The notes: generated from the sequence alone by a model not told the origin. Shown: positions 54,068-63,546, counted from the stretch's first letter. The stretch: 64,000 bases of DNA from JAXGOI01 sp040767605 (GCA_040767605.1 JAXGOI010000001.1:930001-994000); one strand, 5' to 3'. Numbers and translations: made by a program.

Positions 54068-54997
54068 TTATAAATCGCTGAAGCGCCCCCGCTGTATTGC
54101 CGTAACACGGCGCAGCATTTTTGTATTTGTGGGGGTATCTACCCCGTACATTTCTCCTATTCTATTAATACTGCCGTTTATAGCCTGAATTTCCGTAGGG
54201 CGCCCCGCCTCTATATCCGCCAGCATAGAAGATTTATTCTCGGCGGTCTGGCGGCAGGTATCCAATACCGTTGCCCACATTTCCCCGTAATTTAAGGGAA
54301 CCCCCACTTTTTGGGCCACAGCCACCCCCTCCACAACCAGGGCGGCCATATCTCTTACGGCCTCGGGGTTTTGAGGCAGCAGGCCATTGGTTACCCGGTA
54401 AATTGCAGAAAGCGGGTTTATAGCGCTGTTTACCACCAGCTTCTTCCAGGAGATGGCATTAAAATCGCTGGTTGCCCCAGCGCTTATGCCATGATTATTA
54501 AAAAAGCGGGCTAAATCCATAGCCTCGGGCAAATGGTTTTGCTCCGCCGGAGCGATAATAGAAAGGCCGTTACCGGTATGGTAAATATAGCCCCAATCCA
54601 ATTCGGTGGCGCTTTGATAGGTAATTCCGGCAAAGATATTGGCCGGGGGCAGGTATTGATTTAAAACCTCCACATTACCCAAACCGTTTTGAAGGGTAAT
54701 TACCTTCATATCCTCCCAAAAAATCCGGGAAATTTCCCTCCCGGCTCTTTCCGTATTATAGGCTTTAACCAAAACCAAAACAAGGTCTGCCTGAGGGGCA
54801 TCCTCCAGAGAGGTTATACCCTTAACAAAAATATTTCTTTCCTGGCCGTCTTTATTGCGGATAAGAATACCCCGGTTATTAATAAGCTCGGTCTTTTCTT
54901 GGTTAATATCATATAAAGTTATATCCGCGCCGGCCTCCGCCAAAAGCCCTCCAAAAAGGCTTCCCAAGGCCCCGGCGCCAAAAATAATGGTTTTCAT
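54068..54997 (-). CDS. panE: 2-dehydropantoate 2-reductase (ketopantoate reductase)
   Basis: The protein has 309 residues from the ATG at 54997 (GAGG 6 nt upstream). The N-terminal Rossmann motif is IFGAGALGSLFGGLLAEAG, followed by VKAYNTERA and LQNGLGNVEVL. The catalytic Lys region SWKKLVVNSAINPLSAIYRV and the C-terminal EGVAVAQKVGV helix domain are present. PanE reduces ketopantoate with NADPH on the way to pantothenate. It is 21 nt downstream of panB. Confidence 0.93.
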   Translation of the reverse strand: MKTIIFGAGALGSLFGGLLAEAGADITLYDINQEKTELINNRGILIRNKDGQERNIFVKGITSLEDAPQADLVLVLVKAYNTERAGREISRIFWEDMKVITLQNGLGNVEVLNQYLPPANIFAGITYQSATELDWGYIYHTGNGLSIIAPAEQNHLPEAMDLARFFNNHGISAGATSDFNAISWKKLVVNSAINPLSAIYRVTNGLLPQNPEAVRDMAALVVEGVAVAQKVGVPLNYGEMWATVLDTCRQTAENKSSMLADIEAGRPTEIQAINGSINRIGEMYGVDTPTNTKMLRRVTAIQRGRFSDL

Positions 54998-55018
54998 ATC
55001 ACACCTCAATACCCGGTT

Positions 55019-55855
55019 TTATAAAAGCTTTTCCGCCTCATTTTCTTCCATGGAATAACTATGGGCCTCCTGGGGGTAGGCGCCCTCTTTTACCTCAGCC
55101 AAAAAAGCCTCAAAGGCCTTTTTCATTTCGGCTGCAACATCCCCGTACTTTTTCACAAAAGAAGGCACATGCCCGGTATTCATACCGAATAAATCCTGCC
55201 CTACTAAAACCTGGCCATGGCAATAAGGGCCGGAGCCAATGCCGATGGTGGGGATTTTTACCTTTTGGCTTATATATTTTGCCGCTTCCTTTGCCACACA
55301 TTCCAAAACCAGGGCAAAAGCCCCGGCTTCCTCCAGAGCCAAAGCGGCCTCGGTTAATTTTAAAACACTTTCTTCATCCCTGCCCTGTATATGGTAGCCG
55401 TCCCAAAGGGGGGCTGTTTGGGGCAAAAGGCCGATATGCCCCATTACGGGAATGCCGGCTTTGGTAATTGCCCTGACGGTTTCGGCAACCTCTAGGCCGC
55501 CCTCCAGCTTAACGGCGGCGGCCCCGCCATACTTAACTAAAGAAACCGCCGCTTTAAGGGCAGCTTCGGTACTGGTTTGAAAGGTGCCGAAGGGCATATC
55601 CGCAATAACCATGGCCCTTTTTGTTCCCCTTACCACCGGGCGGGTATGATGCAAAATATCCTCCAGGGTTACGGCTACCGTGCTTTCATAACCCAAAACC
55701 ACGGTACCCAGGGAATCCCCCACTAAAATCATATCCACCCCGCAGCTATCCGCAATTAGGGCCGTAAAATAATCATAAGCCGTAACCATTACCAGTTTTT
55801 CCTGTTTGGCGGCCTTTTTTATAAGATCCGGTATACGCAATACTTTATTCGACAT
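55019..55855 (-). CDS. panB: 3-methyl-2-oxobutanoate hydroxymethyltransferase
   Basis: This 278-residue TIM-barrel enzyme transfers a hydroxymethyl group from methylene-tetrahydrofolate to ketoisovalerate, giving ketopantoate. Motifs: MVTAYDYFTALIADSCGVD, ILVGDSLGTVVLGYESTV, KLEGGLE, MGHIGLLPQ and TIGIGSGPYCHGQVLV. The ATG at 55855 has a GGGGGAAG site; a longer upstream frame is rejected. It is paired with panE. Pantothenate synthetase (panC), often adjacent, is not in the window. Confidence 0.96.
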   Translation of the reverse strand: MSNKVLRIPDLIKKAAKQEKLVMVTAYDYFTALIADSCGVDMILVGDSLGTVVLGYESTVAVTLEDILHHTRPVVRGTKRAMVIADMPFGTFQTSTEAALKAAVSLVKYGGAAAVKLEGGLEVAETVRAITKAGIPVMGHIGLLPQTAPLWDGYHIQGRDEESVLKLTEAALALEEAGAFALVLECVAKEAAKYISQKVKIPTIGIGSGPYCHGQVLVGQDLFGMNTGHVPSFVKKYGDVAAEMKKAFEAFLAEVKEGAYPQEAHSYSMEENEAEKLL

Positions 55856-56001
55856 TTTGCTTCCCCCTGCCTTAATACCCAATTAAACAAATAAAATAAA
55901 AAATATTTAACCTGATAACCATTCGCCAATAACAAAGGCTTTTCCTTTAGTTTTTTAAAGCCGGGGGAAATAAGCCTTAGCTGTGGTAAATATCCTTAAA
56001 T

Positions 56002-56032
56002 AAAAAAAGGGAGGCCCCACCGGCCCCCCTTA
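56002..56032 (-). terminator. terminator after the lipoprotein gene at 56047
   Basis: On the minus strand AAGGG-G-GGCC pairs with GGCC-T-CCCTT around a small loop, followed by T7. Confidence 0.82.
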
Positions 56033-56046
56033 AGAGTTATTCTGCT

Positions 56047-56520
56047 TTAAAGGCCCTCTAAAATATCGGCAAGCTTTGAATCTTCCCCTCTTAACTGAGA
56101 GGTGTCTCCGTTTATAAAGCGGAAAAATACTAAACCCTCCTCATCGCTGAAAATCTGGTCTATTCCGCCGTCGGCATAATGAATATCCAAGGCGTATTTA
56201 AAGCTGCCCCATTGTTCACCCTCGCCGCCTACTGAGGTTTCCTCGCCTTTTGTATTGCCCAAGGCCTTAATTAAGTCTTCCCCCTCCTGGGGGTTTAAAG
56301 TAACAGGGTTTTTGCCCTGCCCGTCAAAATAAACGGTGATTTCCGCAATATTCGCAATATCCTGAGAAAGAATACTCTGCCCCGGCGCCTCATTTTGCCC
56401 GCCGCAAGCCGTAAAGGCAAAGGGAATAAGCAGGCAAAAAATAAGGGCCGTAATTTTTATTTTTATTCCTACTTGTGTTTTTGCTTGTGTTTTTACTTGT
56501 GTTTTTGCTATTGTTTTCAT
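56047..56520 (-). CDS. lipoprotein of unknown function
   Basis: This 157-residue protein has AGGAG 7 nt before the ATG. A hydrophobic segment (ITALIFCLLIPFAFTACGG) ends in a lipobox with the lipidated Cys at about residue 39. The positively charged n-region before it is unusually long (about 22 residues) and consists of KTQ(A/V) repeats encoded by a 12-bp tandem repeat. The mature part (about 118 residues) resembles a small beta protein (EITVYFDGQ, LDIHYADGGIDQIFSDEEG); I recognise no family. It is transcribed downstream of pepF but probably separately. Confidence 0.75.
   Translation of the reverse strand: MKTIAKTQVKTQAKTQVGIKIKITALIFCLLIPFAFTACGGQNEAPGQSILSQDIANIAEITVYFDGQGKNPVTLNPQEGEDLIKALGNTKGEETSVGGEGEQWGSFKYALDIHYADGGIDQIFSDEEGLVFFRFINGDTSQLRGEDSKLADILEGL
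56471..56506. repeat. 12-bp tandem repeat encoding a KTQ-rich signal-peptide n-region
   Basis: Three copies of RCTTGTGTTTTT (56471-56482, 56483-56494, 56495-56506), in frame with the lipoprotein gene and giving KTQ(V/A) units. Confidence 0.85.
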
Positions 56521-56625
56521 GCCAAAACTCCTTTGTTTTTTATAAGCTCAAAGCCCAACACTCTTTAAAACATACAGAAGTAAGACTTAAAGCTTTAGAA
56601 AAAAGTTTCACGGCCGCAAATATTT

Positions 56626-58446
56626 TTATACAAGGAGGGAAAGGGCCTCAAGCCTTTTTTGAAATATATCCATAGCCGCTTTAACCGGCTGATTTGTAGT
56701 CATATCCACCCCGGCCCGGCGCAGGGCCTCAATGGGCTCCAGGCTGTTGCCGGCGGATAAAAACTCTAAATATCTTTTTTGGGCCTCCCTTGCCTTTAGG
56801 GGGTCGCTGTCTAAAAGGCCTGCCGCCAATGCCTGGGCTGCGGCAAAGCCGGTGGCATATTTATAAACATAAAAAGCATGATAAAAATGGGGTATTCTTG
56901 CCCATTCCCTGCTTATAGCCTCATCAACTTTAATTTCTTCCCCAAAATAGCGCTGATTAAGGCCGGCGTAAATTTCATTAAGCCTTTGGGCGGTTAGAGT
57001 TCGCCCGGATTCAACCTCCCAATGGGTTAGCTTTTCAAATTCCGCAAACATTGTCTGACGGAAAACCGTACCCCTAAATTGCTCTAAATAATGGTTTAAA
57101 ACCGCAATTTTTTGCCCTTTTGTTTCCGCCTTATTAAGGAGATAATCGCTTAAAAGGGTTTCGTTTACGGTGCTTGCTACCTCCGCCACAAAAATTTTAT
57201 AAGAGGAGTATATATAGGGCTGCTCCCGGCAGCTAAAATAGGTATGCATGGAATGCCCCAGCTCATGGCCTAAAGTAAAAACGCTGTTTAAATTACCCTG
57301 ATAATTTAAAAGAATATAGGGGTCTGTTCCGTAAACCCCGCTGGAATAAGCCCCCGGGGTTTTGCCCTGGTTTTCGTATACATCCACCCAGCCGCTTTCA
57401 AGGCCCCACCCCGCAATTTGAAGGTATTCCTCTCCCAGGGGTTTAAGGCCCTCTAAAACTATTTTTTTAGCCTCCTCATAGGAATAGCTTTTATCCTCCT
57501 CGCTAAAAAGAGGGACATAAACATCATACATTTTAAGCTCATCTAAATTAAGAACTTTTTTGCGTAATTTTAAATAACGCCAAAAAAGGGGCAGCCCCTC
57601 CCGAACTGCAATAAGCAGCTTTTCATAAACGGCAATGGGTACATTATCGGCAAAAAGGGAAGCCGAAAGAGCGCTGTCATAATTCCTTACTCTGGCATAA
57701 TAGGCATCCTTTTTAACGGAAGAGGCATAAATGGCCGCCAGGGAATTAAGCTGCTCCCCATAAGTATTATAAAGGGCATTATAGGCCCGGCGCCTGGTTT
57801 CACGGTTTTTATTTTCTAAAAAGCGAATATAATTACCATGGGTTAAAGGCTCTTTCTCCCCTTTATCGTTTACAATTTCGGGGAATTTCATATCCGCATT
57901 ACAAACCATGGCATAAATATTATCAAAAGAGGCGGCTATTTCTCCGCTTAAGGATAAAAGTCTTTCCTCATTTTGGGAAAGAGTATGGGGACGAAGGCGA
58001 AGAATATCCTCCAAATGCTTGGCATAAAGAGAAATCATGGGGTTACGCAAATATTCGCTTATTCTCTCCCGGGGAAGGGAAAGAATTTCCGGCTCAAAAT
58101 AAGCCAGAGAGCTTTGGGCTTCAACCGCAAGGCCTAAAATTCTATCCTTCATATCCTGATAACGGCTATTATTATTATCCTCATCCTTTTTCATGGCGGC
58201 ATAAAGGTAGGCCTTATCAATTAAACGGGAAAGCTCTTCCCCATAGGCGAAAAAACCCAGTAAAATTTTTGCGTCATCCCCTAAGCGGCCTTTAAAAGAC
58301 TCCGCCTTGGGCAAAAGCTCTTTAATTTTTATAAAATCCCTCTCCCAAAGGCTTTCATCATTATAGAGCTTTGATGTATTCCATTTATATTTACTTTCAA
58401 TTTGGCTTCTTTGCCTTATTTTTGTTTTTTGTTCTGCTTTTTGCAA
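56626..58446 (-). CDS. pepF: oligoendopeptidase F (M3 family)
   Basis: This 606-residue zinc metallopeptidase has the HEXXH motif in TLGHELGHSMHTYFS and, about 25 residues later, the third zinc ligand Glu in the KIFVAEVASTVNETLL segment. Upstream are the conserved YSSGVYGTDPYILLNYQGNL and the long helical N-terminal lid (ESKYKWNTSKLYNDESLWER). PepF cleaves short cytoplasmic peptides; a role in sporulation control has been shown for some Bacillus homologues. Length is normal. Confidence 0.95.
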   Translation of the reverse strand: MQKAEQKTKIRQRSQIESKYKWNTSKLYNDESLWERDFIKIKELLPKAESFKGRLGDDAKILLGFFAYGEELSRLIDKAYLYAAMKKDEDNNNSRYQDMKDRILGLAVEAQSSLAYFEPEILSLPRERISEYLRNPMISLYAKHLEDILRLRPHTLSQNEERLLSLSGEIAASFDNIYAMVCNADMKFPEIVNDKGEKEPLTHGNYIRFLENKNRETRRRAYNALYNTYGEQLNSLAAIYASSVKKDAYYARVRNYDSALSASLFADNVPIAVYEKLLIAVREGLPLFWRYLKLRKKVLNLDELKMYDVYVPLFSEEDKSYSYEEAKKIVLEGLKPLGEEYLQIAGWGLESGWVDVYENQGKTPGAYSSGVYGTDPYILLNYQGNLNSVFTLGHELGHSMHTYFSCREQPYIYSSYKIFVAEVASTVNETLLSDYLLNKAETKGQKIAVLNHYLEQFRGTVFRQTMFAEFEKLTHWEVESGRTLTAQRLNEIYAGLNQRYFGEEIKVDEAISREWARIPHFYHAFYVYKYATGFAAAQALAAGLLDSDPLKAREAQKRYLEFLSAGNSLEPIEALRRAGVDMTTNQPVKAAMDIFQKRLEALSLLV

Positions 58447-58540
58447 AAAAGCACCCCCTTTTCTCTCTTTTATTTATAACCCGTTTTAGCCGCTCTATTC
58501 AGGCTAATTAATATTTAAGCCAGTTTTAGAGCCGGGGCTT

Positions 58541-58567
58541 AAAAAACGGGCGGTTTTTTAGCCGCCC
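58541..58567 (-). terminator. terminator after the CBS-domain gene
   Basis: On the minus strand GGGCGG-CTAAAAAA-CCGCCC followed by GTTTTTT, 7 nt past the stop. Confidence 0.85.
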
Positions 58568-58573
58568 AGTTTA

Positions 58574-58990
58574 TTATTCTTCCGTTTTACCCTCTAAAAA
58601 CTCCCTTTGGTATTGCTCAAGAATCTCTCTGCGGCGAACAATGCCTATAAACACCCCTAAATCATCAATTACGGGGATAAAATTCTGCTCCATGGCGGCG
58701 GAAATTAAATCCCCCACCCTGGCACTAACCGAAACAGGGCGATTATCATGAAGGCGGGGAACATCCATAAGAGGGATTTTAGCCGACCGCTTCATATCCA
58801 AATCCATATCCTTAAAATACCAGAGTAAATCTGCCGCTGTTATTGTACCCAGATACCGCCCATTATTATCTAAAATCGGGAGAGCCGTCAGCTTATGATG
58901 CTGCATTTTTTCTACCGCCTGACGAAGGGTAAAGCTCTCGTATAAATAATAGGTCTCGCTCTTGGGCAAAAGAAAGAAAGCAACCTGCAA
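58574..58990 (-). CDS. stand-alone CBS-domain pair protein
   Basis: This 138-residue protein consists of two CBS domains: ESFTLRQAVEKMQHHKLTAL with TITAADLLWYF, and VSARVGDLISAAMEQNFIPV with GIVRRREIL. Such pairs bind adenine nucleotides; the N-terminal FFLLPKSETYYLYES part resembles small Firmicutes CBS proteins of the YkuL/CbpB type, some of which bind c-di-AMP (family knowledge; not shown here). The start is TTG at 58990, with AAAGGAG about 10 nt upstream; the closer ATGs are out of frame. Confidence 0.85.
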   Translation of the reverse strand: MQVAFFLLPKSETYYLYESFTLRQAVEKMQHHKLTALPILDNNGRYLGTITAADLLWYFKDMDLDMKRSAKIPLMDVPRLHDNRPVSVSARVGDLISAAMEQNFIPVIDDLGVFIGIVRRREILEQYQREFLEGKTEE

Positions 58991-59084
58991 GTTCCATCAT
59001 CTCCTTTGCCAAAATAAGGCCGTGTTTTACCCATAGCCTAAAAACTTTTTTCTTTATATAATACCGTATATAATACCGTTTGCC

Positions 59085-59108
59085 TTAATCTCTTAATCTC
59101 TTAATCTC
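59085..59108. repeat. 8-bp tandem repeat, three copies
   Basis: TTAATCTC three times in a row, ending exactly at the stop codon region of the gene at 59109. Confidence 0.85.
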
Positions 59109-59726
59109 TTATTCTATTACCCGGGTTTTCCCCAGCTCCTGGGTAGATTCCGGCGGGGGGTTTTCTAAATGGTCTGAGGCCTTGTTGATATTGCCCTCCC
59201 CGGAATTATTTATATCTTCCTCATTATTTTCGCTATCTTCATTTTCCGTATAAGTATTTTCCGTATAAGTGTTTTCCGGGTCTTTACTCTCCGTGCGCTT
59301 ATTCTCAAAAAATTCATTATCTCCCCAAATTAAATTATCTTCATCGGGGGTAAAATAATCTTCTTCCTCACCTTCAATAGCATTTAAGGCATTTTCGGCA
59401 TTAAAAACAGCCTCTTCCTCAATTTCAAAAGAGCTTTCATCATAGGAATCGCTTTCGGCCAGGGGCTCGGGGTCTTCCGCTTTTTTGGCATTGGGGGCGG
59501 CCTCGGCTATTTTATCCTTGGCAAAGCAGAGGATTTCCTCCTTTTCTTCCAGGGTTTTAGCCTTTTCCATTAAAAGGGTAAAGGCCTCGTCATCCTCTAA
59601 GCCAAGGGCTTCTTCCATTTGCTGCATTTTTGCAAGGCGCTCTTTTTTGCCCAGCCATTTAAATATAAGCACTACTAAGCCTATAATAATAAGGCCGGAA
59701 AAAATCGGGAATATAAGTTTAGCCAT
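59109..59726 (-). CDS. membrane-anchored acidic low-complexity protein
   Basis: The protein has 205 residues. One N-terminal transmembrane helix (FPIFSGLIIIGLVVLIFKWL) is followed by a short helical region (residues ~30-70) and then about 130 residues of Glu/Asp/Asn-rich, probably disordered sequence. This contains in-frame tandem repeats (TENTYTEN, from a 15-bp DNA duplication at 59242-59271). I recognise no family. It is 75 nt downstream of pepV and may be co-transcribed. Confidence 0.65.
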   Translation of the reverse strand: MAKLIFPIFSGLIIIGLVVLIFKWLGKKERLAKMQQMEEALGLEDDEAFTLLMEKAKTLEEKEEILCFAKDKIAEAAPNAKKAEDPEPLAESDSYDESSFEIEEEAVFNAENALNAIEGEEEDYFTPDEDNLIWGDNEFFENKRTESKDPENTYTENTYTENEDSENNEEDINNSGEGNINKASDHLENPPPESTQELGKTRVIE

Positions 59727-59801
59727 TGACCCTCTCCAAACTGATGTTTTTAGGAATAACCCTTAAAAAAGCTCTTTTAGTGCTTTATTATATACTTATT
59801 T

Positions 59802-61205
59802 TTATTTTGCCAAATTATATAAGGCCCCGGCATATATTTTACTTAAAAGCAAAAGATGCTCCAGGGTTATATATTCTTCCGCCTGATGGGCTGTGAGAAT
59901 TTGCCCCGGCAAAATAGGGCCAAAGGCCACAAAATTTTTCATTACTCTGGCATAAGTTCCGCCCCCTATGGCTATAGGTGGGGAATTATCTCCGGTATGC
60001 CTTTGATATTGCTTTAAAAGTTTTTTTACCAAGGGGGAATCCCTCTTTACGGAAAATGCCGGCTTTGCCTGCCATTTTCTTAATTCCAGCCCGGCCTTTT
60101 TTAAAGAGGCATTAATCTTCTCCTCCATTTGCTTAAGAGAAAAACTAATGGGGAACCTTATATCAACGCCTATTTCAAGCCCATCCCCTTCCAAATTTAA
60201 GAGGGTGGGGGCCAGAGTAAGGGGGCCGCTTTCATCTTTCAGCCCAATATTTAAACCTTTGCCGTAATGCTCTTCGCAAAAAAGGGTATAAATTTTATTT
60301 AAAAGGGCTTTTAGCTCCGGGTTGAAGGGTAAATCTTTAATAAAACCTAATAAAAGGCTGATGGCATTAATACCCTCCTGAGGCAAAGAACCGTGAACGC
60401 TTTTGCCCCGGGCCGAAACAATTATATGCTCTCCGTCTTCTTCCGTTTTAAGCCAGGATTTGGCTGAATATTTCTCTAAACGGGCCTTTATTTCCTGTCT
60501 TTTATTATTCGGGCATTTAATAAAAGCCCGGGCCTTATCAGGAATAACATTACAGGCCACCCCGGCATTTAAGGCGCTTAAAATAAATTCCCCCTCTTGT
60601 TTCGGCAAGGGGCTTCCCGCATTTAAGTGGATAATCCCCTTTTCCCCATAAGTCAGGGGGAAATAGCCGTCCGGAACAAAGCCGCTTTGGGGCTGCCGGT
60701 AATTTTGCACAAAATATTCTAAACAGCGAAAGCCTGTTTCTTCATCGGTGCCGATAATATGCCGAATACGCTTTTTTAAAGGCAGGCCGCTTTCTTTTAT
60801 GGCCCCCATTGCGTAAAGGCAGGCTATCATAGGGCCTTTATTATCTATGGCCCCTCTGCCAAAAATTACTTCCCCTTCCATAATGCCGCCGAAGGGGGGG
60901 TGTTCGCCGCCTTTAACCGGGGGAACAACATCTATATGGCATAATACCCCAATTTGCTCTTCCTCATTACCGTAATCAATGGTTCCCACATAGCCCTCTA
61001 GGTTTTGAGTGGTAAAGCCCCACTTTCCCCCTAAATTAAGGATAAATTCCAAAGCTTTGCCAATATCCTCCCCAAAGGGAGCGCCTGCTTTTTTCTCTTT
61101 AATAACACTGGGGAAGCGTATCAGACGGCAAAGGTCTTCGGCCATTTCCCTCCGGTAGCCGTCTAAAATAGAATCAAGAATTTTTTCTTCCGCCGAACCG
61201 GACAT
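59802..61205 (-). CDS. pepV: M20-family dipeptidase PepV
   Basis: This 467-residue dinuclear metallopeptidase has ligands visible in GVLCHIDVVPP (His, catalytic Asp), FGRGAIDNKGPM (bridging Asp) and IGTDEETGFRCLEYF (Glu pair). A lid/dimerisation domain follows, then the closing AIGGGTYARVMKNFVAFGP region with the last metal ligand (TAHQAEEYI). It hydrolyses dipeptides with broad specificity in the cytoplasm. Length is normal for PepV. Confidence 0.94.
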   Translation of the reverse strand: MSGSAEEKILDSILDGYRREMAEDLCRLIRFPSVIKEKKAGAPFGEDIGKALEFILNLGGKWGFTTQNLEGYVGTIDYGNEEEQIGVLCHIDVVPPVKGGEHPPFGGIMEGEVIFGRGAIDNKGPMIACLYAMGAIKESGLPLKKRIRHIIGTDEETGFRCLEYFVQNYRQPQSGFVPDGYFPLTYGEKGIIHLNAGSPLPKQEGEFILSALNAGVACNVIPDKARAFIKCPNNKRQEIKARLEKYSAKSWLKTEEDGEHIIVSARGKSVHGSLPQEGINAISLLLGFIKDLPFNPELKALLNKIYTLFCEEHYGKGLNIGLKDESGPLTLAPTLLNLEGDGLEIGVDIRFPISFSLKQMEEKINASLKKAGLELRKWQAKPAFSVKRDSPLVKKLLKQYQRHTGDNSPPIAIGGGTYARVMKNFVAFGPILPGQILTAHQAEEYITLEHLLLLSKIYAGALYNLAK

Positions 61206-61750
61206 TTTATGCCTCCTAAGCCCAATATTAGTTAGCCCCCTAAAATAAGGCTAAAAAACCGTCCCCGCCAAATATATTTTAAAGCGGCTTATTTATTCCC
61301 TCGTTTATTCTTAATTTATTCTTGATTTATTCTTAATTCTTTTCTTGCTTTGCTTGCAAATTATCTTTTTACAAATAACTATCTTATTACAAATTATATC
61401 TCGGTAAATCGTCTTCTTATAAATTGTTTTCCCAAAAAACTGTATCTAAATATCTCCTCTTTATCTTCCTCTTTATCTTCCTCTTTATCTTCCTATTTAT
61501 CTTCCTCTTTATCTTCTCCTTTTGGCGGATATTTCCTGCCGAAAGGGCTTTGGCGCCAATATATAATTAGCCCCGGGCCTTTCTCTTTTTTCTATATAGC
61601 CATATATGTGGCTTATTTTTCAGGGGAAAGCAGGCAGATTATGTCAATTAACGCGGCTAAAAAAAGGGTTTTACTCTTGCCTGGTAGAATTAGATTATTT
61701 CAACTATTAAACTATTTATAAAATTTTTATCAATAAGGCGGGTTATTTAA
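61206..61750. other. 545-bp non-coding region with a pyrimidine-rich 12-bp tandem repeat
   Basis: This AT-rich spacer lies between the divergent pepV and GerMN genes. It contains five copies of a 12-bp repeat (61454-61512). A 123-codon plus-strand frame crossing the repeat (Ser/Leu-rich) has no ribosome-binding site and is not called. Promoters for both flanking genes should lie here but were not resolved. Confidence 0.6.
61454..61512. repeat. 12-bp tandem repeat, about five copies
   Basis: CTTCCTCTTTAT at 61465-61476, 61477-61488, 61489-61500 (one change) and 61501-61512, with an 11-bp variant before them. Confidence 0.9.
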
Positions 61751-62740
61751 GTGAAGAAAATAGGTTATAAAAGCTTGCTTTTACCTCTTATCGCTTGCGC
61801 CCTGCTGGGTGCTTCCTGCGCTCTTAACCCAAAACCTCAGCCGGGGGATAATGAGCCCCCCCCTGTGCGTACACCCCTTTTGCAGGCCAGCGATGCCACT
61901 ACAGCTACGGTTTACTATGCCACCGCCGACGGCCAATGGCTTTTGCCCCTTACCCTTCCAATAAAGGCAACCAGAGAGGCCGCCAGAGTTGCCATGGAAA
62001 AGCTTTTGGCAGGGCCCCCCAATGATTTTGCCTCCGCTATTATCCCCGGAGATACTAAGCTTTTAGATATATATATTACCTCATCTGTGGTATTTGTTGA
62101 CCTTACCAAGGAATTTCTCTCCCTCTCCCCAGAAGGGGCCCGGCAGGCGGCTTCGTCTATCGCCGCTACTATTCTCCCCCTGGGGCAGGGGAATGCCGTT
62201 CAAATTTTAATTGAGGGCAAGCCCGGCCCGGATTTAGGAGATATTGATCTTTCCCAGCCCATAAATTTAAATTATATTAATTCCGTAAGCCCCGATGACA
62301 GCGGAATGCCCCTTACCTGCTATTTCAGCGATGCCAATGCCATGTTTTTAGTTCCTCAAACCTTTTTAGTTGAGGATAGAGATTTAAAAGACGATGATTA
62401 TCTCAGCCTTTTGGCGGAAAAAACCATGGAATTTTTACTGGAGGGGCCTCAGGAAGAAAGCGGTCTTTTCCCCACCCTTTGGGAAGGCACCCAGCTTTTA
62501 AGCTGCCAGGTAAATAATAGTATTGCCTGGGTAAACCTTTCCGGAGACGCTCTTGCCTACGGGGGGGGCTCCGCTGCGGAACAGCTTTTTTTAAAATCAA
62601 TTTTATATTCCCTTACTTCAATTAAGGGTATAACCTCGGTACAGCTGCTTATTGAGGGAGAAAAACAGGAATTTCTCCCTGAAGGCAGCGATATCAGCAG
62701 CCCCTTAGAGCCATATGAGCCTATAAATATGGTTTATTAA
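61751..62740 (+). CDS. GerMN-domain lipoprotein (GerM-like)
   Basis: The protein has 329 residues from a GTG start. The lipoprotein signal ends ALLGASC, with Cys at about residue 25. Two GerMN domains follow (about 50-170 and 190-310), each with the pattern TVYYATADGQWLLPL...REAARVAMEKLLAGP and VVFVDLTKEFL, or CYFSDANAMFLVPQ...AEKTMEFLLEGP and IAWVNLSGDAL. GerM of Bacillus, also a double GerMN lipoprotein, is needed for spore formation and germination. The protein is probably in the same role here. Codon use is typical. Confidence 0.9.
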   Translation: MKKIGYKSLLLPLIACALLGASCALNPKPQPGDNEPPPVRTPLLQASDATTATVYYATADGQWLLPLTLPIKATREAARVAMEKLLAGPPNDFASAIIPGDTKLLDIYITSSVVFVDLTKEFLSLSPEGARQAASSIAATILPLGQGNAVQILIEGKPGPDLGDIDLSQPINLNYINSVSPDDSGMPLTCYFSDANAMFLVPQTFLVEDRDLKDDDYLSLLAEKTMEFLLEGPQEESGLFPTLWEGTQLLSCQVNNSIAWVNLSGDALAYGGGSAAEQLFLKSILYSLTSIKGITSVQLLIEGEKQEFLPEGSDISSPLEPYEPINMVY

Positions 62741-62768
62741 TTCCAAAGGCCTAAGCTAAAAGAAAATT

Positions 62769-62796
62769 AAGGGCGCCTTATGGCACCCTTTTTCTA
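62769..62796 (+). terminator. terminator after the GerMN gene
   Basis: AAGGG-C-GCC/GGC-A-CCCTT hairpin (one mismatch) followed by a T-run. Confidence 0.78.
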
Positions 62797-62910
62797 TAAA
62801 CAGCCTTTTCAAATCTTTGTTCCTTATAAAAGGCTAAAATGCGCCAAAATAAAAAACTTTAAATTTTAGCAAATTAACAAATTAAAATTAAAATAAATTT
62901 CGGGAGAATT

Positions 62911-63546
62911 ATGAAAACTATTTTATTTGATTTAGACGGCACAATTGCAGATAGCATAACAGGGATAATAGATATTTCTTTATTGGCCTGCCGGGAGCTT
63001 TCCATTGAATGGGATGAGAACAAGGTAAAAAGCCTTATCGGCCTGCCTTTAGTTAAATCCGGGGGTATTTTGGCCGGAGAAGAACGAGCCCAAATTTATT
63101 GCGATACCTACAGAAAGCATTTTACAAATAGCCCTAAAGAAAAAACCCTGGCTTTTAAAGGCCTTAAAGAGCTGCTTTTCAGCCTTAAAGCCAGGGGACA
63201 TAAAATCGGCCTGGTTACATCCAAGCTTTTGCCGGGTGTTCTTCTTTCTCTGGAAGATTTAGGCCTTGAAGATTTTTTTGATATTGTGGTTACGGCCAGC
63301 GATAATTGCGGCCATAAGCCCAGCCCCAAACCGGCCCTTTTTGCCCTTGAAAAGCTGGGGGAAAAAGCCGAAAACGCCTTTTTTGTTGGGGATAGCCCCT
63401 TTGATATTCAATGCGGCAATTCCGCCGGCATGATTTCTGTCGGGGTTACCTGGGGGGCCGGCACCGAAGAGGCCCTTAAAAAAGCCGGGGCCGCCTATAT
63501 AGCAAGAAATGCAGAAGATTTAGAAAAAATCTTTATAGAGGCTTAA
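62911..63546 (+). CDS. HAD-superfamily hydrolase (phosphoglycolate phosphatase/PpaX-like)
   Basis: This 211-residue protein has all four HAD motifs: I LFDLDGTIADS, II LVTSK, III Lys in GHKPSPKP, IV FVGDSPFDIQCG. A helical cap lies between motifs I and II (residues ~15-80). It resembles phosphoglycolate phosphatase and the PpaX pyrophosphatase; the natural substrate is uncertain. GGGAGAATT precedes the ATG. It is transcribed in the same direction as the GerMN gene but after a terminator. Confidence 0.88.
   Translation: MKTILFDLDGTIADSITGIIDISLLACRELSIEWDENKVKSLIGLPLVKSGGILAGEERAQIYCDTYRKHFTNSPKEKTLAFKGLKELLFSLKARGHKIGLVTSKLLPGVLLSLEDLGLEDFFDIVVTASDNCGHKPSPKPALFALEKLGEKAENAFFVGDSPFDIQCGNSAGMISVGVTWGAGTEEALKKAGAAYIARNAEDLEKIFIEA

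Noticed and set aside
61350..61721. 123-codon plus-strand frame with Ser/Leu repeats
   Set aside because: It arises from a 12-bp pyrimidine-rich repeat in a spacer; no ribosome-binding site and no family resemblance.
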